Below, piece after piece: positions 1 through 7,541 of a DNA stretch of 27,073 nt (position 1 is its first letter; each line of letters starts with the position of its first letter). The stretch is taken from NCBI GenBank assembly GCA_033722075.1, contig JAWVZU010000015.1, positions 1 to 27,073 on the forward strand, read 5' to 3'. A model generated the notes under the pieces. The model was not told where the DNA came from, did no database searches, and saw only the letters and a program-made list of their open reading frames with translations. This DNA comes from JAWVZU01 sp033722075 (GTDB lineage: Bacteria > Pseudomonadota > Gammaproteobacteria > Xanthomonadales > SZUA-38). Both the position numbers and the translations under genes were made by a program.

Positions 1-1878
1 CCAGAGGCCTTTTTCCGAACCCTCGACATAGCGCACGCCAACGGCAGTCAGGGCGGCAACCACTCCGGCCGCGGCCAGCGAGTTTGCGTTGAGCAGCAGA
101 AGCCCGGTTTCCGGAACCCGCCAGGCCAGGGTCGTCAGCGCCAGGAACAGGGCTCCGAAAACGGCCGTTCCACGGGCGGCGCCGAAGGCCTGGCGGCGCC
201 CATACTCGGCACAGGCGATGGCGCCGGCGCCCAGATAGATCACAACTGAGAGGAGCCTCGGGGCACCCGCCAGCTGCCGCTGGAGTTCGTTGATGCCGCC
301 CAGCCAGAACCAGATTGCGCCATAGACCCAGAAGGCCGCGGCCAGGTGAGGCAGCCCCGGATCACACTGGCGCCGTCGGATCTGATCCGCGACGAACAGG
401 AACGAAGCGCTGACGATGGCGATCCCGAGGTAGTCGGCGTTGAGCAGCGCCCAGCCGTTACCCGGTGCCGCCTCGTTCTCCAACAGGTAGGCAAGGGAGC
501 CGACCAGCATGAGCAGGTACCCGGCCCAGCGCCGCAAGCTCGCCGATTGATGGATGCCCACCCAGGCAATCGCGGCGCCTTCCAGCGTCCACATGGCCGA
601 AGTCACGCGGGCGTCGAAAGCCAGTGGGACCGCCAGCGTAAGAAAGCCCACGCCAAGACCCAAAAAACTCTGGCCGAGCAACGAGAAATGTTCCCTGTCC
701 CGCCCCAGCAGCCCCTGCCTCAAGACCAGATAGACGATCCCCAGGATCGCCGCGCTGGCCGCCAGGTCCATGCCGCGGTCCTCCAGCAGCAGGGCCTGCA
801 AGGTGAACCCGACCAGCGGGGTGCCGAAGACCAGGGTCCCGTCGACCAGCCCTTTCAGTCGTGGGGGCTGCCGGACCGCGAACAGCACGGCAATGGCGAT
901 ATACAGCGCAACGTGGGCGACCAGGAATGGCTCCGTCGTCGCAAAGTGCTCGGGCCGGTAGTACTCGGCGCCCCACATCGAGGCGATGCCGAAGGTGAAC
1001 ACGAAACCGAGCCAGTTCAGCCAGCGCCAGGCTCGAAACCAGGCAATGGTGCCGATGGCGACGTTCAGGACCAGGTAGTAGGAAAACAACTCGACGTGAC
1101 TGCCCTGACCGGTCGAAGTGAGCACCGGCGCCAGGAAGCCGCCGACGACGCCGAAACTGGCGAGTGTGGATGTGTCCTGCCACAGCGCCAGGCCGATTGT
1201 TACGGCAACCACCAGCAGCAGGACCAGCAGGGCGACGCCGGGTGGGATGACCGGATAGAGGCGGACGGCAGCGTAGGTCGTGAGGTAGAGGACGCCGATC
1301 CCGGCACCCTGGAACGGCAAGGCAAAGCCAGGCCGACGGACTCGCATCAGCACGCCGGTGACCAGGATCGCGAGCCCCCCGAACGCGATGCCCAGCAGGC
1401 GCAGTTCGATCGAGACCTGGACCCGTTCCGAGATGTACTTGAGCAGGAAGGCAACCGCAACGAACAGCACCAGGGCCCCGGTACGCACCAGCGGATTGCC
1501 GGTCGTGAAGAACGCCTTGACCAGGCCGATGCCTCGGACCAGAAGGCTGGGTGCTTGCGGCTCCTGAGCTTCTTCGGACGCCTCGGCCTCTTCCGGTTCT
1601 TCGCGGGGCGAGGGCGCTTCGGACTCGCGGGCCCAGTCTAGTGCATCGGCGGTGTCGGAGGGTTCGGTCGCAACGAGAGCGGCTTCTTTGGCAGGCGGCG
1701 CTTCGTCAGGCCGTTTCGACCTTGCCTTGAGTTCCCGTTCCAGGCGACCCAGGCGCTGGCTCAAACGGATCATGTGGGCCAGTACCAGCCCGAACAGCAG
1801 GCCCCACAGCGCGTTTCCGTCGCGGCCGGCGCTCAGGCCGATCAACAGGCCGGTGACCATCAAGACGACATACAACAT
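1..1878 (-). CDS. DUF2339 multi-pass membrane protein, 3' end beyond window
   Basis: This reading frame is open from the ATG at 1878 to the left edge (626 codons), so the C-terminus is missing. The N-terminus is one hydrophobic helix (MLYVVLMVTGLLIGLSAG). It is followed by a basic/coiled stretch (RLGRLERELKARSKRP) and an acidic Glu/Pro/Ala-rich linker (about residues 60-105). A long series of hydrophobic helices fills the rest, with Gly/Leu/Trp-rich loops. This is the layout of DUF2339 proteins, predicted inner-membrane proteins of unknown function that usually run to 850-1000 residues. An in-frame TGA at 1900-1902 precedes the ATG, and a GGGAG Shine-Dalgarno lies about 8 bases upstream, which fixes the start. 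It sits downstream of arsR and the broken SRPBCC gene on the same strand and may share their transcript. Family assignment comes from my recognition of the pattern; the molecular function is unknown. Confidence 0.85.
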   Translation of the reverse strand, partial: MLYVVLMVTGLLIGLSAGRDGNALWGLLFGLVLAHMIRLSQRLGRLERELKARSKRPDEAPPAKEAALVATEPSDTADALDWARESEAPSPREEPEEAEASEEAQEPQAPSLLVRGIGLVKAFFTTGNPLVRTGALVLFVAVAFLLKYISERVQVSIELRLLGIAFGGLAILVTGVLMRVRRPGFALPFQGAGIGVLYLTTYAAVRLYPVIPPGVALLVLLLVVAVTIGLALWQDTSTLASFGVVGGFLAPVLTSTGQGSHVELFSYYLVLNVAIGTIAWFRAWRWLNWLGFVFTFGIASMWGAEYYRPEHFATTEPFLVAHVALYIAIAVLFAVRQPPRLKGLVDGTLVFGTPLVGFTLQALLLEDRGMDLAASAAILGIVYLVLRQGLLGRDREHFSLLGQSFLGLGVGFLTLAVPLAFDARVTSAMWTLEGAAIAWVGIHQSASLRRWAGYLLMLVGSLAYLLENEAAPGNGWALLNADYLGIAIVSASFLFVADQIRRRQCDPGLPHLAAAFWVYGAIWFWLGGINELQRQLAGAPRLLSVVIYLGAGAIACAEYGRRQAFGAARGTAVFGALFLALTTLAWRVPETGLLLLNANSLAAAGVVAALTAVGVRYVEGSEKGLW

Positions 1879-2248
1879 GACTGACTCCCGCTCGCTCGGT
1901 CACATCATGCGCCCTGGGTGGAAAAACCCCAATCAGGTTGTCGGGAGGATCACCTGGCGATACCCGGTGATTGATGCGGTGAGCCGCGCCGCTTCTACGG
2001 CGCGGCTCGTGGAGGCCTATCAGTTCCTCGGGACGGATGTCGCGGTAGGTGCCGGTCACCACGTGCTCGGAATCCCCCTGCATCACGACCCGGTAGCGCC
2101 CGCCGACGGCGAAGTCGATTTCCGCCTCGGCAACGCGCATTTCGCCCGGCGCGAACCAGGTCCGGACGACTGCCGGGTCACGGAAGGCGTTGAAGAGCTG
2201 TGTGACGTCGCTGTCGAATTCGCGTTCGATGACCAGTTCATGATTCAT
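1706..2248 (-). pseudogene. SRPBCC/AHSA1-type protein, 3' half lost (truncated gene)
   Basis: The first 76 or so residues (MNHELVIEREF, then FRDPAVVRTWFAPGEM and GGRYRVVMQGD, ending at EELIG) are a typical start of an Activator-of-Hsp90-like SRPBCC protein. That family is usually 140-160 residues and commonly lies just downstream of an ArsR regulator. After EELIG (about position 2017) the expected second half is absent from all frames I tried. The open frame continues only through an 11-bp hairpin and then over the first 170 bases of the DUF2339 gene, giving Arg/Pro/Gly-rich residues typical of a shadow frame. I therefore read this as a truncated gene. The start is good: AGGAG lies ahead of the ATG at 2248, and the gap to arsR is only 12 bases. 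A short surviving protein cannot be excluded. Confidence 0.6.
1981..2008. repeat. Strong 11-bp hairpin at the break in the SRPBCC gene
   Basis: GAGCCGCGCCG and CGGCGCGGCTC form a perfect 11-bp inverted repeat around the 6-base loop cttcta. A second, weaker inverted repeat (ATCACC at 1949-1954, GGTGAT at 1966-1971) lies just beside it. Neither is followed by a T-run on either strand, so it is not a textbook terminator. It lies exactly where SRPBCC homology stops. It could end the arsR transcript, be a palindromic repeat element, or be a scar of the deletion. Confidence 0.55.
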
Positions 2249-2260
2249 GGGGCTTCTCCT

Positions 2261-2581
2261 TCAATGTTTCGGCCAGGGCGTCGAGGCGCTCGACCAGAAA
2301 CTGCGATAGATGGTGATCCAATCCAATGCCCCGGTGAGCTTCTCGGGACGCAGGGTGCAGAAATGGGTCCGGCCCTGGATGGACCGTTGTACCAGGCCCG
2401 CCTGCTCGAGGACCTTGAGGTGCTTGGATATGGCGGCGAGGGAAATGTCGGAGGGCTCGGCGAGTTCCGAGACGGTTCGCTCCCGCTCCGCCAGCAGATG
2501 AACCATGCGGCGGCGGATCGCGTCGGCCAGGACCATGAAGACCCGGTCCAGGGGACCGGTTTTTGCCTTGCTTTTCGTCAT
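2261..2581 (-). CDS. ArsR/SmtB-family transcriptional regulator
   Basis: This is a small winged-helix repressor of 106 residues starting at MTKSKAKTGPLDRVF. The core reads DAIRRRMVHLLAERERTVSELA, then a recognition helix DISLAAISKHLKVLEQAGLV and a wing QRSIQGRTHFCTL. Length and order fit the ArsR family, in the subgroup usually paired with SRPBCC proteins. I do not see the Cys metal-binding motif (CxC) of true arsenic or metal sensors, so a metal role is not supported. The frame is open further upstream, but AAAGG lies 6-7 bases before the ATG at 2581, and the upstream residues do not look like the family. A perfect inverted repeat overlaps the start and its ribosome site, suggesting autorepression. 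The downstream gene begins 12 bases after the stop. Confidence 0.88.
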   Translation of the reverse strand: MTKSKAKTGPLDRVFMVLADAIRRRMVHLLAERERTVSELAEPSDISLAAISKHLKVLEQAGLVQRSIQGRTHFCTLRPEKLTGALDWITIYRSFWSSASTPWPKH

Positions 2582-2602
2582 ATTCAACCTTTTTATTGAA
2601 TA
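2581..2602. promoter_or_regulatory. Candidate ArsR operator
   Basis: TATTCAA (2581-2587) and TTGAATA (2596-2602) form a perfect 7-bp inverted repeat with an 8-base spacer. It is AT-rich within GC-rich surroundings. It covers the arsR ribosome-binding region and touches the start codon. ArsR proteins typically bind such AT-rich dyads at their own promoters. The site also lies within 65 bases of the divergent sulfotransferase start, so it could affect both genes. Operator function is inferred. Confidence 0.5.
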
Positions 2603-2664
2603 ACTCATTCGTGCATGATCGAGTAGAGTACGGTTTCGCTCATGCCGTCTGTCCAGGAGCCACT

Positions 2665-4158
2665 TTGGTTGCCGGAACGCCACCATCCGCAAAACTGCAG
2701 CGAGACCTCGCGGAGATCGATCGGTTACTCGCCGCTCGGCAGCTAGACCCGGCGCTGAAGCGCCTTTCCCGTTTGCTCAAGAAACATCCGGATCAGCCGG
2801 GACTGCTCTTCATCGCGGCGCGTGCGGCAGTGGAAGCCGAGCGTCTGGATCGTGCCGCTGCCTGGCTGCGGCGACTTGAGCAGGCGCCCCTTCCGCCCGT
2901 GGACGTCGCCATCGAGGTAACCCAGTTGCAACGCCGGTGCGGACTGGCCGATCGGGCAGCGAGCTACCTCGAGCGGGTCGCCCGCGCCAATCCCGGTCAT
3001 TTCAATGTACTGCTGGCAAGAGCGGATGCGGCAAGAGCCACGGGCAGGACCGAGCGGGCCCGAGCGCTGTATCTGGAGGCCCTGGAACGGGATTCCGCGT
3101 GTGAAGGCAGCCTGCTGTTTCTGGCACGGGACCCGAACACCGATCCGGCAACGGTGTTGTCGAAGATCGAGAAGGCGGTTGACGATTCGCCGACCTCGGG
3201 ACTGCTCTTCGCCCTGGGAAGCTGCCGCGACCGGCTTGGGGAGCATCGCGACGCTTTTCGCGCTCTCGAGCGCGCGAACCAGCTGGCTCGGTCTTCGGCA
3301 TCCGTCCTGGCCCTGGATCGCAAGATCGCAGCAGCGCCGGGCTTTGTCCGGGAGTTTTCCGCCGGCACAATGAAATCGGCTGATTCCGGTGGGCACCCGT
3401 CGGACAAGCCGGTCTTCGTCGTCGGTATGCCGCGCTCGGGGACCACCCTGACCGAGCAGATCATTGCGGCCCATCCGCGGGCGGCCGGGGTGGGCGAGCG
3501 GCAACTCATCGGTCGCGTGCTGGCTCGCCACCTGGAGCGAATGGCGCCCGGGGAGACGCTGTTCGGGTCCCTTACCACCGGCCGCATCCGACAGGACCTC
3601 GGGCACCGCTACCTGGCCGGAGTTGAGCAGCTCGTGGGTCGCCGACCGCGACGAATCGTCGACAAGATGCCCTTCAACTTTGCCCTCCTGGGGCCGGCCT
3701 GCCTGATGTTCCCAAGGGCCACGGTCATCGAAGTCACCCGCGATCCGCATGATGTCTGCTGGTCGATGTATTCCACCGGGTTTCAAGCCGAGGCGTTGCG
3801 CCTGTCCCTGCGGGAGATCGGCCTGCTGTCCGCTCTCTATGAATTCCTCATGGCGCATTGGCGGGAGGTCTGTCCCGTGGAACAGCTTTCCTACGAGGAC
3901 CTGGTCGGGAATTTCGATGTCGAGGCGCCACGCCTGGTGGGCAAGACGGGGTTGCCCTGGGACGAGGCCTGTGCCCGCTTCTACCAGGCGAAAGGCAACG
4001 AGGTTCGGACGGCCAGTGCGGACCAGGTGCGCCGCCCGATCTACGCGAATTCGGTCGGGCGCTCGCGGCCCTATCGTGCGTGGATGACCGATTTTGACGA
4101 AGCGCGGCGAGAGACTCTGGAAGCCCTTGCCGGCGAGATCACTGGGAGCGACGCCTGA
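2665..4158 (+). CDS. TPR-containing sulfotransferase family protein
   Basis: The N-terminal half (about residues 1-230) is helical TPR-like sequence with repeated Ala/Leu/Arg-rich pairs (PALKRLSRLLKKHPDQPG, then RAAAWLRRLEQ). The C-terminal half is a sulfotransferase. The PAPS 5'-phosphosulfate loop is VFVVGMPRSGTTLTEQII (about residue 250), and the 3'-phosphate motif is VIEVTRDPHDVCWSMY (about residue 356). These enzymes move sulfate from PAPS to a hydroxyl or amine acceptor; the acceptor here is unknown. The frame is open from 2563, but that start lies inside arsR. A TTG at 2665 with AGGAG five bases upstream gives a natural start (497 aa). Genes of this type are often multicopy in sulfotransferase-rich gammaproteobacteria. 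Confidence 0.87.
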   Translation: MVAGTPPSAKLQRDLAEIDRLLAARQLDPALKRLSRLLKKHPDQPGLLFIAARAAVEAERLDRAAAWLRRLEQAPLPPVDVAIEVTQLQRRCGLADRAASYLERVARANPGHFNVLLARADAARATGRTERARALYLEALERDSACEGSLLFLARDPNTDPATVLSKIEKAVDDSPTSGLLFALGSCRDRLGEHRDAFRALERANQLARSSASVLALDRKIAAAPGFVREFSAGTMKSADSGGHPSDKPVFVVGMPRSGTTLTEQIIAAHPRAAGVGERQLIGRVLARHLERMAPGETLFGSLTTGRIRQDLGHRYLAGVEQLVGRRPRRIVDKMPFNFALLGPACLMFPRATVIEVTRDPHDVCWSMYSTGFQAEALRLSLREIGLLSALYEFLMAHWREVCPVEQLSYEDLVGNFDVEAPRLVGKTGLPWDEACARFYQAKGNEVRTASADQVRRPIYANSVGRSRPYRAWMTDFDEARRETLEALAGEITGSDA

Positions 4159-4215
4159 TGCGAGTCGCGGCCTCGGCCCGGGTGAAGATGAAGTCGGTGG
4201 CTGCGTCGGAGGTTC

Positions 4216-4245
4216 TTGACCCGGGACTCATGCGGCGGCGGTTAT
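4216..4245 (+). promoter_or_regulatory. Weak candidate sigma70 promoter ahead of metallopeptidase gene
   Basis: TTGACC (4216-4221) matches the -35 consensus at five of six positions. An 18-base spacer leads to GGTTAT, a poor -10 box. It lies about 40 bases before the ATG at 4285. The -35 is convincing and the -10 is not, so this is tentative. Confidence 0.25.
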
Positions 4246-4284
4246 CGTCGGGCAATTGAATCCGTAAACCGCGAGGTCCAAAGC

Positions 4285-5109
4285 ATGCTGCGTGCATGGC
4301 TCCTCTCGTTCCTGCTCCTGAGCGTTTCCGGTCACGCCAGCCAGCGCTGGCACTGGGAAGATCGATTTTCGCCGGAGGAACGGCGCAACCTGATTGCCTG
4401 GGTGGAATATGCCCACGCCGGCCTGGCCGGACTCATCGGCGAACTGCCCTATTCCTATGATGTTCATTTCCACCGCCGGACGCGCAGTTCCGAACCCGTG
4501 CCCTGGGCCAATACGACCAAGCGCTGGAACCGGCGCGGCGTGAACTTCCACGTCGACCCTCGCTTTCCCAGGCGTGATTTCGAGCGGGACTGGACCGCCT
4601 ACCACGAGCTCGCTCATCTCATGTTTCCCTATCTCGGCCGCAGCGGCATGTGGTTTGCCGAGGGTATCGCCAGCTACCTGCAGTACCAGGCCATGTACGC
4701 CGCCGGGGAACTGGACTGGGCCCAGGTCATCGACCGCTACCGGGACCGCTTTGACCGGGCGAGCCGGTCGAATCGGCTCGATTCGGTGTCGATCGTGGAT
4801 CTGAACGGAATGATGCGCCAGACCCGCAGCTACGTGCGCCTCTACTGGGGCGGCGCGGCATTCTTCCTCGAGGCCGACCGGCGCCTCCATCGGGGATACG
4901 GCATCCGCCTCCATGATGTCATCCGCGATTACCTGGACTGCTGTTTCGGTTCCAGGGACGATGGTCCGATGGAAATGATCCGGCGCTTCGATCGCCTGAG
5001 CGGGAGCCGGGTGTTTTCGGAGGTCTATGCGGACACGGTGGACCGTAAAGGCTTCCCGGAAACCGAGGCGGCCCTGGCCTGGCTGAGAGACCATCCGCCA
5101 CGCTTGTAA
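4285..5109 (+). CDS. Secreted gluzincin-like metallopeptidase (HExxH) protein
   Basis: The 274-residue product begins with a signal peptide (MLRAWLLSFLLLSVSGHA). The zinc site is H107-E-L-A-H111, with a probable third ligand E126 in WFAEGIASY. That WxxEG motif after HExxH is typical of peptidase-MA/gluzincin proteins. The His-to-Glu spacing (14 residues between) is slightly shorter than in M1 aminopeptidases, so this is a small related family and not M1 itself. It is predicted to act in the periplasm or outside the cell; the substrate is unknown. The frame is open back to 4216, but the ATG at 4285 starts the signal peptide and has GAGG 8 bases ahead. It is followed 56 bases later by another exported enzyme on the same strand. 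Confidence 0.75.
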   Translation: MLRAWLLSFLLLSVSGHASQRWHWEDRFSPEERRNLIAWVEYAHAGLAGLIGELPYSYDVHFHRRTRSSEPVPWANTTKRWNRRGVNFHVDPRFPRRDFERDWTAYHELAHLMFPYLGRSGMWFAEGIASYLQYQAMYAAGELDWAQVIDRYRDRFDRASRSNRLDSVSIVDLNGMMRQTRSYVRLYWGGAAFFLEADRRLHRGYGIRLHDVIRDYLDCCFGSRDDGPMEMIRRFDRLSGSRVFSEVYADTVDRKGFPETEAALAWLRDHPPRL

Positions 5110-5165
5110 GAGGGGCGCGCGGCAGGTCATGATGCCCGCGCGTGTTCTAAAGATTCGGGAATCCC

Positions 5166-7043
5166 ATGAGCAGTCCGCGCCTTTTCTGTACCGTCATCGC
5201 GTGCATCTCCCTCTTCATCGGTTCCGCGCAGGGCGGGACGGTCAAACCGGTGCTCCACGGAAAGCACTGGGTCGCAATCACCGGCAAGCCGCTCGGTGCC
5301 ACCGCCGGTGCCTTGACCTTTGCGCGCGGAGGCAACGCAGTCGATGCAGCCTGCGCCATGCTCGCCGCAACCTCGACCATGTGGGATACGCTCGGTTGGG
5401 GTGGTGAGACGCAGGCTCTGATCTACAACCCAGGAACGGAAAAGGTGGTCGGGATCAACGCCCTGGGGGTTGCGCCAACCGGGGCGACGGCCGAGTTCTT
5501 TCGGTCCAGGGGGATGCAATATCCGCCCGAGTACGGCCCACTGGCGGCGGTCACGCCGGGCACGCCCGGCGGATTGATGGTGATGCTGGCCGAATTCGGA
5601 AAGCTGAGTCTCGCTGAGGTTCTCGAACCGGCCATGCGAATGGCCGAGGGCTATCCCATCGAACAGGCCCAGGCGGACAACATCGAACGCCGCCGGGAGA
5701 TCATTGCCCAATGGCCGGATTCCCGGCGCATCCTCCTGCCGCACCTGGATCCGGAGAATCCGGACGTCCGGGCTGCGCCCCATCCCGGAGAAGTATTTTC
5801 ACAACCGGACCTGCTCGGCACGCTGGAAAAGCTGGTTGCCGCAGAGGCCGAAGCACTGGCTGGAGGAGCGGACCGAAAGACGGCGATCATGGCCGCCTAC
5901 GATCGCTTCTACCGTGGGGACATTGCGAAGGAACTGGTGCGGGCAACGTCCGAGGCCGGCGGCCTGATAACGCTGGAGGACCTTGATCGCTGGCAGGTCC
6001 ACCTGGAGGAGCCGGTGACGACCGACTATCGGGGGATCGAGGTCGTCAAGCTCACCCATTGGGTCCAGGGCCCGGTGATGCTGCAGGCCCTGAACATCCT
6101 GGAGGGGCTCGATCTCCAGGCGATGGGCTACAACAGCAGCCGCTACATCCACGCCCTCTACCAGGCCATGAATCTTGCCTTCGCCGATCGCGACTTCTAC
6201 TACGGCGATCCCTACGTGCCGCCGGAGGAGCCGATTCGTGGCCTCCTGTCCAAGGCGTATGCGAAGCAGCGGCTGGGCGAGATCGACTGGGAGCGCAATG
6301 ATGCCGATGCGAAACCGGGAGATCCGTACCCGTTCCAGGATGGCCGCAATCCCTACCTGGACCTGCTCGAGGCATGGACGCCGATTCCGCCGAAAGCGGA
6401 AGCGGACGGCGAGGCAGGCTTTCAACAGACCGGCGCCATGTCATTGGACGAGGCCTTCGTTGCGGGTACGACCTCCATCCAGGCCGCAGACGCCGAAGGA
6501 TGGGTCGTTTCGGTCACGCCCAGCGGCGGTTGGATTCCGCCGTTCATCGCCGGCCGCACCGGCATCGGTCTGAGCCAGCGCATGCAGAGCTTCGTGCTGG
6601 ATCGGCGGCTCAATCCGTACAACGTCGTTCAGCCTGGCCAGCGGCCGCGCGCCACCCTGACGCCGGGAATGGCCCTGAAGGACGGCAAGCCCTATCTGTC
6701 CTTTGCCGTTCAGGGCGGCGACACACAAGATCAGAATCTGCTCCAGTTCTTCCTGAACATGGTGGAGTTCGACATGAACGTGCAGGAGGCGGCGGAGGCA
6801 GCCAATATCGTCAGCTATCAGATGCAGAGCTCCTTTGGAGCGCACGGGTCCGAGCCGGGCAGGTTGGTGCTGCGCGAAGACGTGCCGGCCTGGGTCGCGG
6901 ACGAGCTGCGGGAAAAGGGCTACCGGGTCGAGTTCCGGGAACGCACGTCCGGTCCCATTACGGCGATCTATTTCGATCGTGAGCACGATACGCTGTGGGG
7001 CGGCGCCAGCGACTACGGGGAAGACTACGGGATCGCCTGGTAG
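5166..7043 (+). CDS. Gamma-glutamyltransferase family protein, exported
   Basis: This is a 625-residue member of the Ntn-hydrolase GGT family (COG0405). A signal peptide ends near SAQG. The large-subunit start is recognisable (GKPLGATAGALTFARGGNAVDAACAM). The self-cleavage/catalytic site reads A-G-T435-T-S-I-QAADAEG, matching the nucleophilic Thr of GGTs. The small subunit has PRATLTPGMALKDGKPYLSFAVQGGD and then TQDQNLLQFFLNMVEFDMN. That GGDTQDQ region differs from the GSPGGS oxyanion motif of glutathione-degrading GGTs and resembles the YwrD-like branch. I therefore call the family but not the substrate. The precursor should cleave itself ahead of T435 into two subunits in the periplasm. GGGA lies just upstream of the ATG. 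Confidence 0.85.
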   Translation: MSSPRLFCTVIACISLFIGSAQGGTVKPVLHGKHWVAITGKPLGATAGALTFARGGNAVDAACAMLAATSTMWDTLGWGGETQALIYNPGTEKVVGINALGVAPTGATAEFFRSRGMQYPPEYGPLAAVTPGTPGGLMVMLAEFGKLSLAEVLEPAMRMAEGYPIEQAQADNIERRREIIAQWPDSRRILLPHLDPENPDVRAAPHPGEVFSQPDLLGTLEKLVAAEAEALAGGADRKTAIMAAYDRFYRGDIAKELVRATSEAGGLITLEDLDRWQVHLEEPVTTDYRGIEVVKLTHWVQGPVMLQALNILEGLDLQAMGYNSSRYIHALYQAMNLAFADRDFYYGDPYVPPEEPIRGLLSKAYAKQRLGEIDWERNDADAKPGDPYPFQDGRNPYLDLLEAWTPIPPKAEADGEAGFQQTGAMSLDEAFVAGTTSIQAADAEGWVVSVTPSGGWIPPFIAGRTGIGLSQRMQSFVLDRRLNPYNVVQPGQRPRATLTPGMALKDGKPYLSFAVQGGDTQDQNLLQFFLNMVEFDMNVQEAAEAANIVSYQMQSSFGAHGSEPGRLVLREDVPAWVADELREKGYRVEFRERTSGPITAIYFDREHDTLWGGASDYGEDYGIAW

Positions 7044-7044
7044 C

Positions 7045-7064
7045 CCGGCGGGCTGACTCGCCGG
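7045..7064. terminator. Possible hairpin terminator between convergent genes
   Basis: CCGGCG (7045-7050) pairs with CGCCGG (7059-7064) across an 8-base loop. It sits in the 21-base gap between the GGT stop and the convergent DUF3301 stop. The position suits a shared terminator, but there is no T-run, so the call is weak. Confidence 0.35.
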
Positions 7065-7403
7065 CTAATGGGATCTGCCGGGCTGCACGATGACCCGTCC
7101 AATGCGGGCCCCGTCCAGCACGGCATTCTGGAGGTGAGAGCCGTGCAGCGTGAGTTGCCCGTGGCATCGATCCATGCCCTGTTCACTGAACTCGAAGCCG
7201 AATTCTCGGCCGATCAGAAATCGGCCGCGAATGCGCCGGACGAAGGTGCGGTTCAAGCCGACGGTCTGGTCCAGCAATTGGACCCCCGAATCCTTGCACA
7301 GGCGACGAGCCAGGTGGCGCGCCCGGTCCCGAGCCTGGGCCGTATCCAGCCACAGCCACGCCACGCCAGCCAGAATCGCAATCGCAGTCAGTCCTCCCAG
7401 CAT
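7065..7403 (-). CDS. DUF3301 domain-containing protein
   Basis: A 112-residue protein begins with one membrane helix (MLGGLTAIAILAGVAWLWLDT). It continues with the conserved DUF3301 block: ARHLARRLCKDSGVQLLDQTV, then GREFGFEFSEQGMDRCHGQLTL. Length and order match this family of short, membrane-anchored proteobacterial proteins of unknown function. The frame stays open upstream to 7553, but residues there do not fit the family, and the ATG at 7403 begins the expected helix. There is no strong ribosome site at this ATG. The gene is convergent with the GGT gene and divergent from the EAL gene, with 138 bases between starts. Confidence 0.8.
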   Translation of the reverse strand: MLGGLTAIAILAGVAWLWLDTAQARDRARHLARRLCKDSGVQLLDQTVGLNRTFVRRIRGRFLIGREFGFEFSEQGMDRCHGQLTLHGSHLQNAVLDGARIGRVIVQPGRSH

Positions 7404-7541
7404 AGGGCGGGATGGTAGCCTTGATTGCCATCCGGATGGAATTGCCTTTCGCTGGCCCGAGGACACACTTGCGGGCGGATCCGCAATCTTGACCCGGTAA
7501 GCCGCAGGGGAGATATTACAGCCCCTTTCCGAACCGACCCG

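Noticed and set aside
458..1183. Minus-strand open frame of 241 codons
   Set aside because: It is Arg/Pro/Gly-rich and lies out of frame inside the DUF2339 gene, which shows clear membrane helices in its own frame.
346..1641. Long plus-strand open frame (431 codons) opposite the left-edge gene
   Set aside because: Its translation is Gln/Arg/Gly/Pro-rich low-quality sequence, and it lies exactly antisense to the well-supported DUF2339 frame.
2743..3858. Minus-strand open frame of 371 codons
   Set aside because: It is antisense to the TPR-sulfotransferase, with no recognisable domain.
4228..5130. Minus-strand open frame of 300 codons
   Set aside because: It mirrors the metallopeptidase-like gene and lacks any motif or ribosome site.
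7425..7541. N-terminal extension of the CSS/EAL protein
   Set aside because: The added 39 residues show no signal or helix, and the ATG at 7542 directly starts the first membrane helix.
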